DNA of 14,214 nt. Origin: Treponema sp. (GTDB taxonomy: Bacteria > Spirochaetota > Spirochaetia > Treponematales > Breznakiellaceae). Positions within the stretch are counted from its first letter, which is position 1. The number at the start of each line of letters is the position of its first letter. Of the stretch, positions 1-6,854 are shown in pieces. The notes beneath the pieces were generated by a model. It did not search any database. It saw nothing but the letters and a program-made list of their open reading frames with translations, and was not told the origin of the DNA. Both the position numbers and the translations under genes were made by a program. Where the stretch lies: contig JAISPH010000061.1 of assembly GCA_031275035.1 (NCBI GenBank), positions 1 to 14,214 of the forward strand, read 5' to 3'.

Positions 1-108
1 AAAACCCGGTTGGTTTCGGGAAAGGCTTTGGAAAAAACGGCCAAAAGCCCGTTTTTTCCTCTAAATCTAAGGTTGCTTTCCCAAAAGCTGAAGTTTTGGG
101 AAAGCCTC
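1..108. repeat. Three-hairpin composite repeat, copy 1 (cut by window edge)
   Basis: This is the right part of a composite element that recurs at 524-642 and 14096-14214. The window starts inside its first hairpin (AAAACCCGGTTGGTTT loop region, then GGGAAAGGC as the right arm). The second hairpin is a perfect 11-bp inverted repeat (GGAAAAAACGG and its complement, 30-59). A conserved linker TAAATCTAAGGTTG follows. The third hairpin has left arm GCTTTCCCAAAA and spans 75-105. The arms of hairpins 1 and 2 differ from the other copies, yet remain complementary in hairpin 2. On the minus strand the third hairpin is read as the last codons of the chemotaxis-receptor fragment. Confidence 0.85.
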
Positions 109-285
109 ATCGTCCTGTAGGTTATTTAACGTGTTCCGGCTTATCTCCTGGGCTTGTAAAAAAATAATGCCGGATGAGGATTGTTGAAACAGCACGGTCT
201 GGACTATCAGCGCAAGCAGCGTACAGCTAATACAGGAGAGGAGAATTTTTGTCCTCATGCTTATGGCTTTTTTTCCATCCTTCAC
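67..285 (-). pseudogene. Methyl-accepting chemotaxis protein, 5' fragment ending in a repeat
   Basis: Only the first ~59 residues look like a real protein: a short basic N-terminus (MKDGKKAISMRTK), one hydrophobic membrane segment (about residues 13-33, ILLSCISCTLLALIVQTVLF) and the start of a periplasmic domain (QSSSGIIFLQAQEISRNTLN). This resembles the N-terminus of treponemal methyl-accepting chemotaxis receptors, which are several hundred residues long. From about residue 60 the frame enters the third hairpin of the composite repeat and stops at 67, so sensor, HAMP and signalling domains are absent here. The ATG at 285 has AAGGTG a few bases upstream; a second ATG lies at 258. Either the repeat interrupted the gene, with the rest left of the window, or this is a leftover of a deleted gene. 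The family call rests on pattern recognition of a short piece. Confidence 0.5.
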
Positions 286-317
286 CTTGTTTTCTTCCCG
301 CCCCGGAAGATACCGTG

Positions 318-358
318 GGGGGCCTGCGGGGAACCGGCCTGGTCCCCCGCAGGCCCCC
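318..358. other. Strong GC-rich inverted repeat (14-bp arms)
   Basis: A perfect 14-bp stem (left arm GGGGGCCTGCGGGG, 318-331; right arm 345-358) encloses a 13-base loop. It lies 33 bases upstream of the ATG of the chemotaxis-receptor fragment, so on the minus strand it would fold in that gene's leader or upstream DNA. There is no T-run after it in either direction, so I do not call it an intrinsic terminator. A weaker hairpin (GCTGCC 398-403 with 412-417) follows. Confidence 0.6.
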
Positions 359-424
359 TGAGCATATCACGGAAAGCATTGAAAGTACGGATTGCGCGCT
401 GCCGCTTTCAGGGCAGCCGCCTTA

Positions 425-523
425 GGAACCGTACAGAAATAACATGACCGTTTGGTCATGTTATTTCCTTATTGCATAAGCAATTAAAATAAAATGCTGT
501 GCATTTTATTTATGTACAGTTCC
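425..523. repeat. Nested palindromic element with two internal hairpins
   Basis: The ends form an 11-bp inverted repeat with one mismatch (GGAACCGTACA 425-435; TGTACAGTTCC 513-523). Inside sit a perfect 14-bp hairpin with a GTTT loop (436-467, left arm GAAATAACATGACC), a small 5-bp hairpin (468-480) and a perfect 11-bp hairpin with a TGT loop (487-511, left arm AAATAAAATGC). The whole could fold into a closed multi-branch junction or a cruciform. It has no coding content. It looks like a small MITE-like or structured-RNA element, but I know no family for it. It abuts composite repeat copy 2. Confidence 0.6.
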
Positions 524-642
524 GAGCATTTCCCAAAACCCGGTTGGTTTTAGGAAATGCTCTTGAAAATGCGGTCTAAAGCCCGCTTTTTCCCATAAAT
601 CTAAGGTTGCTTTCCCAAAAACTGAAGTTTTGGGAAAGCCTC
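524..642. repeat. Three-hairpin composite repeat, copy 2
   Basis: This copy is complete and nearly identical to 14096-14214. Hairpin 1 (524-562) has arms GAGCATTTCC / GGAAATGCTC plus AAAACC / GGTTTT around CGGTT. Hairpin 2 is imperfect here (GCGG..CCCGC with an AAAA/TTTT extension). The linker TAAATCTAAGGTTG follows. Hairpin 3 (about 609-640) carries the core CCAAAAACTGAAGTTTTGG. TTCC stands immediately before and immediately after the element, which could be a 4-bp target duplication, though so short a match can be chance. Confidence 0.85.
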
Positions 643-677
643 TTCCTTATGAGGTTTTTCAGGAAAGCCGCCGGTAA

Positions 678-730
678 CGGGGGCTTTCATATAAATTTGA
701 AAGCCCCCGCGCCAGCGCGGTTCTTTTTTT
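678..730 (+). terminator. Two adjacent hairpins followed by a T-run on the plus strand
   Basis: The first stem is an 11-12 bp inverted repeat (CGGGGGCTTTC 678-688 with 699-709). The second is a short GC stem (CCGCGC 707-712, GCGCGG 715-720) followed directly by TTCTTTTTTT (721-730), the textbook form of an intrinsic terminator reading rightwards. No plus-strand gene precedes it, so it may end an RNA from the repeat-rich DNA at 425-660 or block antisense transcription into the next gene. For the minus-strand gene ending at 792 the first hairpin lies downstream but lacks a T-run, so it is at best a 3' stabiliser. Confidence 0.45.
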
Positions 731-791
731 CCTCCTCACCGAGTTATAACGCGGCCGCCCCGCTCCCGCTTTGCCTGAACCGCGGCCTGCT

Positions 792-1889
792 TTAGTCCGC
801 CGGGGCGGGGGCCTTGAGGACCAGCGTGAGGGGGAGGTGGTCGCTGAGGCCGAAACCGGTACGGGGGTTATAGGCGTTGGGATACCCCTGGGCATTGAGG
901 AAGGGTTCCCGGGCCCCCACCTGGCAGGTGTCGAAATCCCAGCCGCTATGGTCAAAGAGGGCCTCGGATAACAGCAGGTGATCGATGGTTTCCCAGGCGT
1001 CCCGGTAATAATAGGACCCCGGGGACAGTTCGATTCCCCAGGGGGAATAAAAGGCCCGGGAGCCCGGGGGGAAATATTCCGCCCGGGGCGGTTTTTCCCC
1101 GCTGATAATGAGAAAGTCCTCGCGGCCCCCGGCGGGAATTTTACCGGCGTATTCAGCCGCCCCGGGATCGTCCGGGAGCAGGGCGCTCTGGTAGGCGCCC
1201 TTTTGACGGTAAAATTCATCGTGATTTTCGTTGAGATCCCCCAGGATTATCACCGGCATCCCGGGATTTTCCCGGCCGAGCTCCTCCATCCTGCGGTTGA
1301 TAATCCAGGCCGAGGCCCGGCGGAGGGGTTCGGTGTTTTTATCCCCCCCGAGCTTTGATTTCCAGTGGCAGATAAAGAGAACCAGGGGCCGGCCCTCCGG
1401 TTCAAGCCACAGCTCCAGAACAGGCCGGGGGACGGCTTCTTCCCCGTAAACCGCGGAATGGGTTTTGGTCTTGACAAAGGGGTAGCGGCTGAGAACGCCG
1501 ATACCCAGGGACGCTCCCGGGTTATGGGCGAAAAAAGCCCACCGGTAGTTTTGCTTTGCCAGCGGGCCCGAAGCGAGGGTTTCCAGAATCCGGAGGTTTT
1601 CCACCTCTATCATCCCCAGAATATCGGCCCCTATGTGGTCCGCCCCCTGGGCGAGGAAGGCCAGCCGGGCCAGATATTTTTCCTCGGACCACCCCGACGA
1701 AGCGGTGTATTCCCCGTATTCGTTCCCGGTTTCGGTTCCGTCAAACAGGGCCTGTACATTCCAGGCGGCAATGGTTACGGTCCCCAGCGGCTGGGAACCC
1801 CGGACAGAAGACACCGTACAAGCGGCGAGCCCCAAAACCATGGGGATGAACCCCAGGGCAAGCCTGTTTTTTCGTGATGAAATTATCAT
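792..1889 (-). CDS. Endonuclease/exonuclease/phosphatase-fold lipoprotein
   Basis: This 365-residue exported protein is predicted to cleave phosphodiester or phosphomonoester bonds; its substrate is unknown. All metal and catalytic motifs of the endonuclease/exonuclease/phosphatase fold are present: Asn44 in AAWNVQ, Glu95/Glu97 in GMIEVEN, His175 in ICHWKS, Asp218 and Asn220 in GDLNEN, Asp303 in TIDHLL, and Asp350-His351 in GLSDHLPL. The N-terminus has a basic start, a hydrophobic stretch and a lipobox LGLAAC with Cys24, so it should be a membrane-anchored lipoprotein acting outside the cytoplasm, perhaps as a nuclease scavenging nucleotides or as a phosphatase. I chose the ATG at 1889 because AGGAGG lies 7 bases upstream. 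An upstream start at 1955 would only translate the adjacent ~62-bp repeat. It is the only gene here without an obvious sugar role and may have its own promoter within that repeat. Confidence 0.85.
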   Translation of the reverse strand: MIISSRKNRLALGFIPMVLGLAACTVSSVRGSQPLGTVTIAAWNVQALFDGTETGNEYGEYTASSGWSEEKYLARLAFLAQGADHIGADILGMIEVENLRILETLASGPLAKQNYRWAFFAHNPGASLGIGVLSRYPFVKTKTHSAVYGEEAVPRPVLELWLEPEGRPLVLFICHWKSKLGGDKNTEPLRRASAWIINRRMEELGRENPGMPVIILGDLNENHDEFYRQKGAYQSALLPDDPGAAEYAGKIPAGGREDFLIISGEKPPRAEYFPPGSRAFYSPWGIELSPGSYYYRDAWETIDHLLLSEALFDHSGWDFDTCQVGAREPFLNAQGYPNAYNPRTGFGLSDHLPLTLVLKAPAPAD

Positions 1890-1900
1890 CCAAACGCCTC

Positions 1901-1961
1901 CTAGAGCCTGTTGCACTGGTGGATTTTTATACGATTTTACGCTGAAGCGCAACAAACTGCT
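1901..1961 (-). repeat. 62-bp interspersed repeat, copy 1
   Basis: One of three copies (also 2020-2081 and 3993-4054). On the minus strand the order is AGCAGTTTGTTG, a hairpin TTGCGC-TTCA-GCG(C/T)AA, then TATAAAAATC and GTGCAACAGGCTC. The termini GAGC/GCTC and the inner GTTGC/GCAAC can pair across the element. A promoter-like core, TTGTTG (1950-1955), 18 bases, TATAAA (1926-1931), points at the lipoprotein gene whose start codon is 37 bases downstream of the -10-like hexamer. The element ends beside that gene's ribosome-binding site. Confidence 0.85.
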
Positions 1962-2019
1962 CGGTTATATATGGCATTGGGATGCAGGCTGCTTTAGTCT
2001 TTGGAAAAAAAAATATCCC

Positions 2020-2081
2020 CTAGGAGCCTGTTGCACTGGTGGATTTTTATACAATTTTGCGCTGAAGCGCAACAAACTGCT
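2020..2081 (-). repeat. 62-bp interspersed repeat, copy 2
   Basis: Nearly identical to copy 1 (a few substitutions, for example ACAATTTTGC for ACGATTTTAC) and in the same orientation; the two copies begin 119 bp apart. The internal hairpin is perfect in this copy (TTGCGC and its complement around a 4-base loop). The promoter-like TTGTTG (2070-2075) and TATAAA (2046-2051) are kept with the same 18-base spacing. The 58 bases between copies 1 and 2 include a run of nine A and are otherwise featureless. Confidence 0.85.
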
Positions 2082-2092
2082 GGGCCGGGGGC

Positions 2093-2133
2093 GCGGGGCT
2101 GTTCCAAAAACTGAAGTTTTGGAACAGCCCCGC
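2093..2133 (-). repeat. Hairpin 3 variant of the composite repeat, downstream of araA
   Basis: A near-perfect hairpin with 13-bp outer arms (GCGGGGCTGTTCC 2093-2105; complement 2121-2133) around the same core, CCAAAAACTGAAGTTTTGG, that defines hairpin 3 of the composite repeat. The outer arms differ from the usual GGCTTTCCC/GGGAAAGCC on both sides together. It lies 34 bases after the araA stop codon on the transcript. No T-run follows on the minus strand, so it may protect the 3' end of the pentose-operon mRNA rather than terminate it. Confidence 0.7.
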
Positions 2134-2167
2134 CGTACCCATATACGCGCCGGCCCGGGCGATCCGG

Positions 2168-3667
2168 TCAGCGCCGGGACGACCAGTAGGCTTCGGCCCA
2201 CCGGAGTTCATCCCGCAGCCTGACCGGTTTGGTGTCCTTGCCGATAAGGACAAATTCGATGCCCATCATTTCCGCCCAATCCCGAAAGTGCTCCGCGGTA
2301 AGGGCGCTGGTATAAACCGAATGATGGGCGCCCCCGGCAATGATCCAGGATTCGGCGGCAGCCCCCATGGAAGGATAGGGTTTCCAGAGGGCCCGGGCCA
2401 CCGGGAGTTTGGGCATGGTGTTTTCTATCTTAACGGTCTCGATTTCGTTGGCGATCATCCTGAACCGGTCCCCCAGGTCAACCACGGTAGCCAAAACCGC
2501 GGGCCCCGGGGCGGCGTCAAATACCATCCGGGCGGGGTCGGCCTTGCCCCCTATCCCCAGGGGATGTACCTCGATCCGGGGCTTTCCCTCGGCGATGGAG
2601 GGACACACCTCAAGCATGTGGGCGCCCAGGGCCGCCTCCCGGTGGGGTTCAAAATGGTAGGTATAATCTTCCATAAAAGAAACGCCCCCCGGAAGCCCCG
2701 CGGCCATGACCTTGGCGGCCCGGACCAGCATGGACTGTTTCCAATCCCCTTCGGCGCCGAAGCCATAGCCCTTTTCCATAAGCCGCTGACAGGCCAGGCC
2801 GGGAAGCTGGGGAAGGCCGTGGAGGTCCTGGAAGGTGGTGGTAAAGGCCCCGGCGTGTTCCGCCTCCAGCAGGGCCTGCAGGGCAATTTCGATCCTGGCC
2901 TGCTCCGTCATGGCGGTCCGTTTCGGTCCGGCCTCCCGCAATTCCGGCGCGAGCTCGTAGGAAGCCTCGTATTCCGCGGTGATTTTTTCCGCTTCCCCGG
3001 CGCTTACCTTCTTGAAACCCTCCGCCAGATCCCCAATCCCCCAGGTGTTGACCTGCCAGCCGAATTTGATCTGGGCCTCCACCTTGTCCCCTTCGGTAAC
3101 CGCCACTTCCCGCATATTGTCCCCCAGCCGCAGGACCACCGAACCGATCCCGTCCAGCCGGGCGGCGGCGGCCCGCATCCATACGCCGATGCGGCGGCGG
3201 ATTTCACCGTCCTGCCAGAAACCGGCGGCGACCTTCCGGGGCAGCCGCATCCGGGCGTAGATGTAGCCGTGTTCCCGGTCGCCGTGGGCGGACTGGTTCA
3301 GGTTCATAAAGTCCATGTCTATCCCCGCCCAGGGAATGTCCCGGTTAAACTGGGTATGCAGGTGGAGGAGGGGTTTCTTGTTGACCCCCAATCCGCCTAT
3401 CCACATCTTTGAGGGGGAAAAGGTGTGCATCCAGGTAATGATCCCGGCGCAGGAGGAAGCCCCGTTGGCCTCCTCAAAAATTTTCCGTATGCCCTCCGGG
3501 GACTTTGCCACGGGCTTAAGGACCACCCTGCCGGGGATCACCGGGTCCCGGTCAAATTCCTCCGCCATGATCCGGGCGTGCCCCGCCACCTGCCGCAGGG
3601 TTTCCTCGCCGTAAAGGTCCTGACTGCCGACGATAAACCAGAATTCGAATTTTTTAAGATCAAACAT
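2168..3667 (-). CDS. araA: L-arabinose isomerase
   Basis: AraA interconverts L-arabinose and L-ribulose, the first step of bacterial L-arabinose breakdown, in the cytoplasm with a divalent metal. The protein is 499 residues, matching the ~500 of the family, and the known active-site residues fall at almost the same numbers as in the E. coli enzyme: Glu306 (GAEGDWK), Glu333 (FMEDYTYHF), His350 (GAHMLEVCPS) and His449 (GAHHSVYT). N-terminal hallmarks FWFIVGSQDLYG and ITWMHTFSP are present. I chose the ATG at 3667, with GGGAGG 5-6 bases upstream, over the longer frame from 3715, whose extra 16 residues are unlike the family. It is the last gene of the pentose operon, separated from the kinase gene by 385 bp of palindrome-rich DNA. 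AraD is not in the window. Confidence 0.97.
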   Translation of the reverse strand: MFDLKKFEFWFIVGSQDLYGEETLRQVAGHARIMAEEFDRDPVIPGRVVLKPVAKSPEGIRKIFEEANGASSCAGIITWMHTFSPSKMWIGGLGVNKKPLLHLHTQFNRDIPWAGIDMDFMNLNQSAHGDREHGYIYARMRLPRKVAAGFWQDGEIRRRIGVWMRAAAARLDGIGSVVLRLGDNMREVAVTEGDKVEAQIKFGWQVNTWGIGDLAEGFKKVSAGEAEKITAEYEASYELAPELREAGPKRTAMTEQARIEIALQALLEAEHAGAFTTTFQDLHGLPQLPGLACQRLMEKGYGFGAEGDWKQSMLVRAAKVMAAGLPGGVSFMEDYTYHFEPHREAALGAHMLEVCPSIAEGKPRIEVHPLGIGGKADPARMVFDAAPGPAVLATVVDLGDRFRMIANEIETVKIENTMPKLPVARALWKPYPSMGAAAESWIIAGGAHHSVYTSALTAEHFRDWAEMMGIEFVLIGKDTKPVRLRDELRWAEAYWSSRR

Positions 3668-3992
3668 ACCTGCCTCCCCGTCAAAATTGAGCCCCGGAAA
3701 CCGGGGCCGCCGCAAAACCCGGCCGGCGCCGAAACCGCCCCAGGGCGCCTCAACCCGGCCGCGGTTAAACCGGCGGATCTTGCCTTTGAATTTGGGCGCA
3801 TTCCCGCCTGCGGCGGGAACCGGGCTTTTCGGGGCTCCGCTTCGCTCCGGCCCCGGCGCTCCGCGCCGGGGCTGCTCCGCACCCCTCCAATCCCTTGCGC
3901 GGTTCCGTATCCGGCGCCGGTTCTCTTAATCAAGCACCCTTTATGTTCATCACCCGCCGGGGCTGTTCCGGAACCCGGCCGCGGTTAAACCG
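3668..3992. other. GC-rich palindrome cluster between kinase and araA genes
   Basis: This stretch has no credible gene. It holds three perfect hairpins: GCCCCGG/CCGGGGC with an AAA loop (3691-3707), TTCCCGCC/GGCGGGAA (3801-3819) and CCCCGGCGC/GCGCCGGGG with a TCC loop (3851-3871). A 21-bp direct repeat beginning AACCCGGCCGCGG occurs at 3752-3772 and again, identical, at 3972-3992. The first hairpin sits 24 bases upstream of the araA start, so it could affect araA mRNA stability or translation. The region resembles clustered REP-like intergenic repeats. Whether transcription reads through it from the kinase gene is unknown. Confidence 0.6.
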
Positions 3993-4054
3993 CTAGGAGC
4001 CTGTTGCACTTGTGAATTTTTATACGATTTTGCGCTGAAGCGCAACAAACTGCT
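3993..4054 (-). repeat. 62-bp interspersed repeat, copy 3
   Basis: Same element as at 1901 and 2020, in the same orientation, with small changes (TTGTGAATTTT for TGGTGGATTTT). It carries TTGTTG (4043-4048) and TATAAA (4019-4024) 18 bases apart. Its ends read CGCTAG...CTAGCG, and the terminal CTAG supplies the TAG stop codon of the kinase gene, so the element abuts the coding region exactly. Confidence 0.85.
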
Positions 4055-5648
4055 AGCGTAAGTTTTCCACCGCGGCGCTTTCTATGGCGATCCCCGCCCG
4101 GTAGCGTTCCATGAACCGCGTGAAACCCTGCCGGTCCTGGGGGTCCGGTTGTACCGATTCCCCCCGGTTATGGGCAAATACCCTCCGGGCGAGAAAATCC
4201 TCCAGGGTTTCGGTTTCCCCCTTTTGCCGCCCGTAGGCCGCGAGGAGGGCGATGCCCCAGGCGCCGCCCTCCCCGGCGCTTTCCATGACGGCCACCGGCA
4301 CGTTCAAGGCCGCCGCCAAAAGCCGCTGGCCCACGGTTTTGGTTTTGAAAAGGCCCCCGTGCCCCAAAAGCCGATCCAGCCGGATCTGTTCCCGGCCGGT
4401 TAAAATGTCCATGCCGATTTTCAAGGCCGCCATGGTGGAATACAGGGTGGTCCGCATAAAATTAGCCAGGGTCAGGCTGCTGTCCGGCAGCCTGACAAAG
4501 AGGGGGCGGCCCTGTTCCAGGGCGGTGATCGGTTCGCCGCCGTAATAGTTGTACGCGAGGAGCCCGCCGCCGTCGGCTTCCCCCTCCAGGGCTTTACCGT
4601 ACATGGCATCGTAAAGCGCGGGTTTCGCGGCCCGGACGCCGAAGGTTTGCAGCACCTCGTCGAAAAGCTTAAGCCACGCGTCCAGATCGCTGGTACAGTT
4701 GTTGCAGTGAACCATGGCCACCGGCCTGCCCGAGGGCGTGGTAACCATGTCGATTTCGGGGTACATCCGGGACAGATCTTTCTCCAGAACAACCATGGCA
4801 AAGATCGAGGTGCCCGCCGAAACGTTGCCGGTCCGTTCCGCCACGCTGTTGGTGGCGACCATGCCCGTTCCCGCGTCTCCCTCGGGCGGGCAGAGGGGAA
4901 TCCCCGCCGGTATACCGCCGGAGGGATCGATGAGCCCCGCGCCCTCCGCGCTCAAGACCCCGGCGTTTTCACCGGCGGTCAAAACCCGGGGCAGCATATC
5001 CCCCAGGCTTATGTCCAGGCCCTGTTCACGGGCCAGGGATTCAAACTGTTCCGCCATTTCCCGCTGGTATGTTTTCGTTCCGCTGTCAACGGGAAACATC
5101 CCGGAAGCGTCTCCTATGCCCAGGACCTTTTCCCCGGTGAGCCTCCAGTGCACATACCCCGAAAGGGTGGTCAAAAACGCGATGTCCCTGACATGGGCTT
5201 CCTTATTCAGGATCGCCTGGTAGAGATGGGCAGCGCTCCAGCGCAGGGGGATATTAAAACGGAATTTTTCACTTAAAATCCCGGCGGCGGTTTCGGTGGT
5301 GGTGTTCCGCCAGGTACGGAAGGGGACGAGCTGGGTTCCGTTTTTATCAAAGGCCAGGTAGCCGTGCATCATGGCGGAAATGCCGATGCCCCGCGGCGGG
5401 GCAAGGGGAATGCCTTGGTCCCTCAGTTCCCGGGCCAGCTGGTGAAAGCTGCTTTGGATGCCCTTCCACACGTCTTCCAAACGGTAGGTCCATATCCCGT
5501 CTTCCAGCCGGTTTTCCCAGTCATAGCCCCCCGATGCGAGCGGCGCGTAGTCTTCCCCGATAAGTACCGCCTTGATCCGGGTAGACCCGAGTTCAATGCC
5601 CAGAAAGGTTTTACCCGCGGCAATCCCGTCTTTTTTTGCCTGATCCAT
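4053..5648 (-). CDS. FGGY-family carbohydrate kinase, probable L-ribulokinase
   Basis: This 531-residue ATP-dependent sugar kinase probably phosphorylates L-ribulose to L-ribulose 5-phosphate. The actin-like fold shows a first phosphate loop ([16 protein letters not shown], about residues 15-30), the catalytic base Asp258 in PEGDAGTGM, a second phosphate-loop region (GNVSAGTS, 274-281) and a C-terminal nucleotide-binding segment ([21 protein letters not shown]). The stretch [16 protein letters not shown] resembles kinases annotated as xylulokinase/L-ribulokinase in Bacteroidetes and Clostridia rather than the longer E. coli AraB (566 residues). Neighbouring araA makes L-ribulose the best substrate guess; xylulose is the main alternative. 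The ATG at 5648 has GAGGAGGGGG just upstream and starts 14 bases after mmsB ends, suggesting coupled expression. The stop codon is formed by the end of a 62-bp repeat. Confidence 0.88.
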   Translation of the reverse strand: MDQAKKDGIAAGKTFLGIELGSTRIKAVLIGEDYAPLASGGYDWENRLEDGIWTYRLEDVWKGIQSSFHQLARELRDQGIPLAPPRGIGISAMMHGYLAFDKNGTQLVPFRTWRNTTTETAAGILSEKFRFNIPLRWSAAHLYQAILNKEAHVRDIAFLTTLSGYVHWRLTGEKVLGIGDASGMFPVDSGTKTYQREMAEQFESLAREQGLDISLGDMLPRVLTAGENAGVLSAEGAGLIDPSGGIPAGIPLCPPEGDAGTGMVATNSVAERTGNVSAGTSIFAMVVLEKDLSRMYPEIDMVTTPSGRPVAMVHCNNCTSDLDAWLKLFDEVLQTFGVRAAKPALYDAMYGKALEGEADGGGLLAYNYYGGEPITALEQGRPLFVRLPDSSLTLANFMRTTLYSTMAALKIGMDILTGREQIRLDRLLGHGGLFKTKTVGQRLLAAALNVPVAVMESAGEGGAWGIALLAAYGRQKGETETLEDFLARRVFAHNRGESVQPDPQDRQGFTRFMERYRAGIAIESAAVENLR

Positions 5649-5662
5649 GCTCCCCCTCCTCG

Positions 5663-6844
5663 TTACTTTGCGCTGTGCGCTTTGGAATAGAGATCAAAGG
5701 CCACCGCCGCCAGCAGTACAAAGCCCTTGATCGCCTGCTGCCAGTCGGTGCTGACCCCCAGGATGGACATGCCGTTGTTCAGGATGCCGATAAAGAGGCC
5801 CCCCACCACCGCCCCGATGATGGTCCCGATGCCGCCGGATACCGCCGACCCCCCCACATAACAGGCGGCGATGGCGTCCATTTCAAAGTTTTGCCCTGCC
5901 TTCGGCGTGGCCGCGTTAAGCCGGGCCGCAAAAACCAGGGCCGCTACCGAGGCAAGAACCGCCATGTTGGTGTATATCCAGAACATCACCCATTCGGTTT
6001 TGACCCCCGAAAGTTTCGCCGCCTTGGCGTTGCCCCCCAGGGCATAGATATGCCGGCCCTGGACCGTCTTGGCGGCGACAAACTGGTAGCCGGCAATAAG
6101 CACGCCGAGGACTATCAAAATATTCGGCAAACCCCGGTAAAGGGCAAACACCATGGTAAAGGCCATGAGGACCGCGGCAATGGCCGCCAGCTTGAGGATC
6201 CAAATGCCCCGGGGAAGCAGATCAAAGTGATACTCCCGCTGCTTTTTGCGTTTGTTAACCTCGCTTATTATGATAAAGGCGACGATCACCAGCCCGATAA
6301 CAATAGAAAAAAGATGAAACGTGGTGTTACCTATGGTAAGACCCCCCAGCGGATCCGGAATATAACCGGAAGCTATCACCTGAAATTCCGCGGGGAAAGG
6401 CGCCTTGGTCTGCCCCTGCATGATCACCTGCCCGAGGCCCCGGAAGATCAGCATCCCCGCCAGGGTCGCGATAAAGGGGGGGACGTGGACAAAGGCGATC
6501 CAGAAGCCCTGCCACATGCCGATGACCCCGCCGATAAGGAGGGCGATGAACATGACCAGGAAGGGATTCAGGCGCATGTCCACGATCATCACCCCGCAGA
6601 CCGCCCCCACAAAGCAGACAATGGAGCCTACCGAGAGGTCCACGTTGCCGGTCAGGGTACAGAGGAGCATCCCCACCGCCAGGATGAGGACATAACTGTT
6701 CTGCAGCACCAGGTTGGTCAGGTTCACCGGCCGGAAAAAAATGCCGTTGGTCAGGATACCGAAAAAAATCATCGCCACCGCCATGGCGATGACCATGCCG
6801 TATTGCCGTGAATTCTTCTTTAACAGCACAAACAAGCTATTCAT
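5663..6844 (-). CDS. mmsB: Monosaccharide ABC transporter permease (CUT2, MmsB/GguB type)
   Basis: Inner-membrane channel subunit of the ChvE-type monosaccharide importer, 393 residues, the usual size for this group. It is mostly hydrophobic, with about ten likely membrane segments. Family landmarks are GNVDLSVGS (about residue 65), [17 protein letters not shown], a long cytoplasmic basic stretch [29 protein letters not shown] (the ATPase-coupling loop) and [18 protein letters not shown] near the C-terminus. I chose the ATG at 6844, preceded by AAAGGAGA, rather than the frame start at 6916, whose extra residues lie antisense-like within the mmsA end. The ribosome-binding site overlaps the mmsA stop codon and the gap is 10 bases, so the two are translationally coupled. 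Specificity is set by the binding protein. Confidence 0.93.
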   Translation of the reverse strand: MNSLFVLLKKNSRQYGMVIAMAVAMIFFGILTNGIFFRPVNLTNLVLQNSYVLILAVGMLLCTLTGNVDLSVGSIVCFVGAVCGVMIVDMRLNPFLVMFIALLIGGVIGMWQGFWIAFVHVPPFIATLAGMLIFRGLGQVIMQGQTKAPFPAEFQVIASGYIPDPLGGLTIGNTTFHLFSIVIGLVIVAFIIISEVNKRKKQREYHFDLLPRGIWILKLAAIAAVLMAFTMVFALYRGLPNILIVLGVLIAGYQFVAAKTVQGRHIYALGGNAKAAKLSGVKTEWVMFWIYTNMAVLASVAALVFAARLNAATPKAGQNFEMDAIAACYVGGSAVSGGIGTIIGAVVGGLFIGILNNGMSILGVSTDWQQAIKGFVLLAAVAFDLYSKAHSAK

Positions 6845-6854
6845 TGCGTCTCCT

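Noticed and set aside
1..642. CRISPR-like array from the repeated hairpins
   Set aside because: Repeats are not regularly spaced, differ in order and are separated by kilobases; no cas genes are present.
659..1219. Minus-strand frame of 186 codons overlapping the lipoprotein gene
   Set aside because: It is in another frame of the same strand inside a convincing gene and is Pro/Arg/Gly-rich low-complexity sequence.
1901..2081. Insertion sequence or transposase remnant at the tandem 62-bp repeats
   Set aside because: The units are too short, no transposase reading frame lies between them and no clear target duplication is visible.
2288..3412. Long plus-strand open frame (374 codons) opposite araA
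   Set aside because: It lies fully antisense to a gene with all AraA active-site residues, is rich in Gly/Pro/His as antisense GC-rich frames are, and has no recognisable domain.
3668..3992. Riboswitch in the araA leader
   Set aside because: The structure consists of simple GC palindromes and a direct repeat; I recognise no conserved aptamer motif.
5636..6811. Plus-strand open frame (391 codons) opposite mmsB
   Set aside because: It is antisense to a clear permease. Its high His/Asp/Lys content is the mirror of hydrophobic codons, not a real protein.
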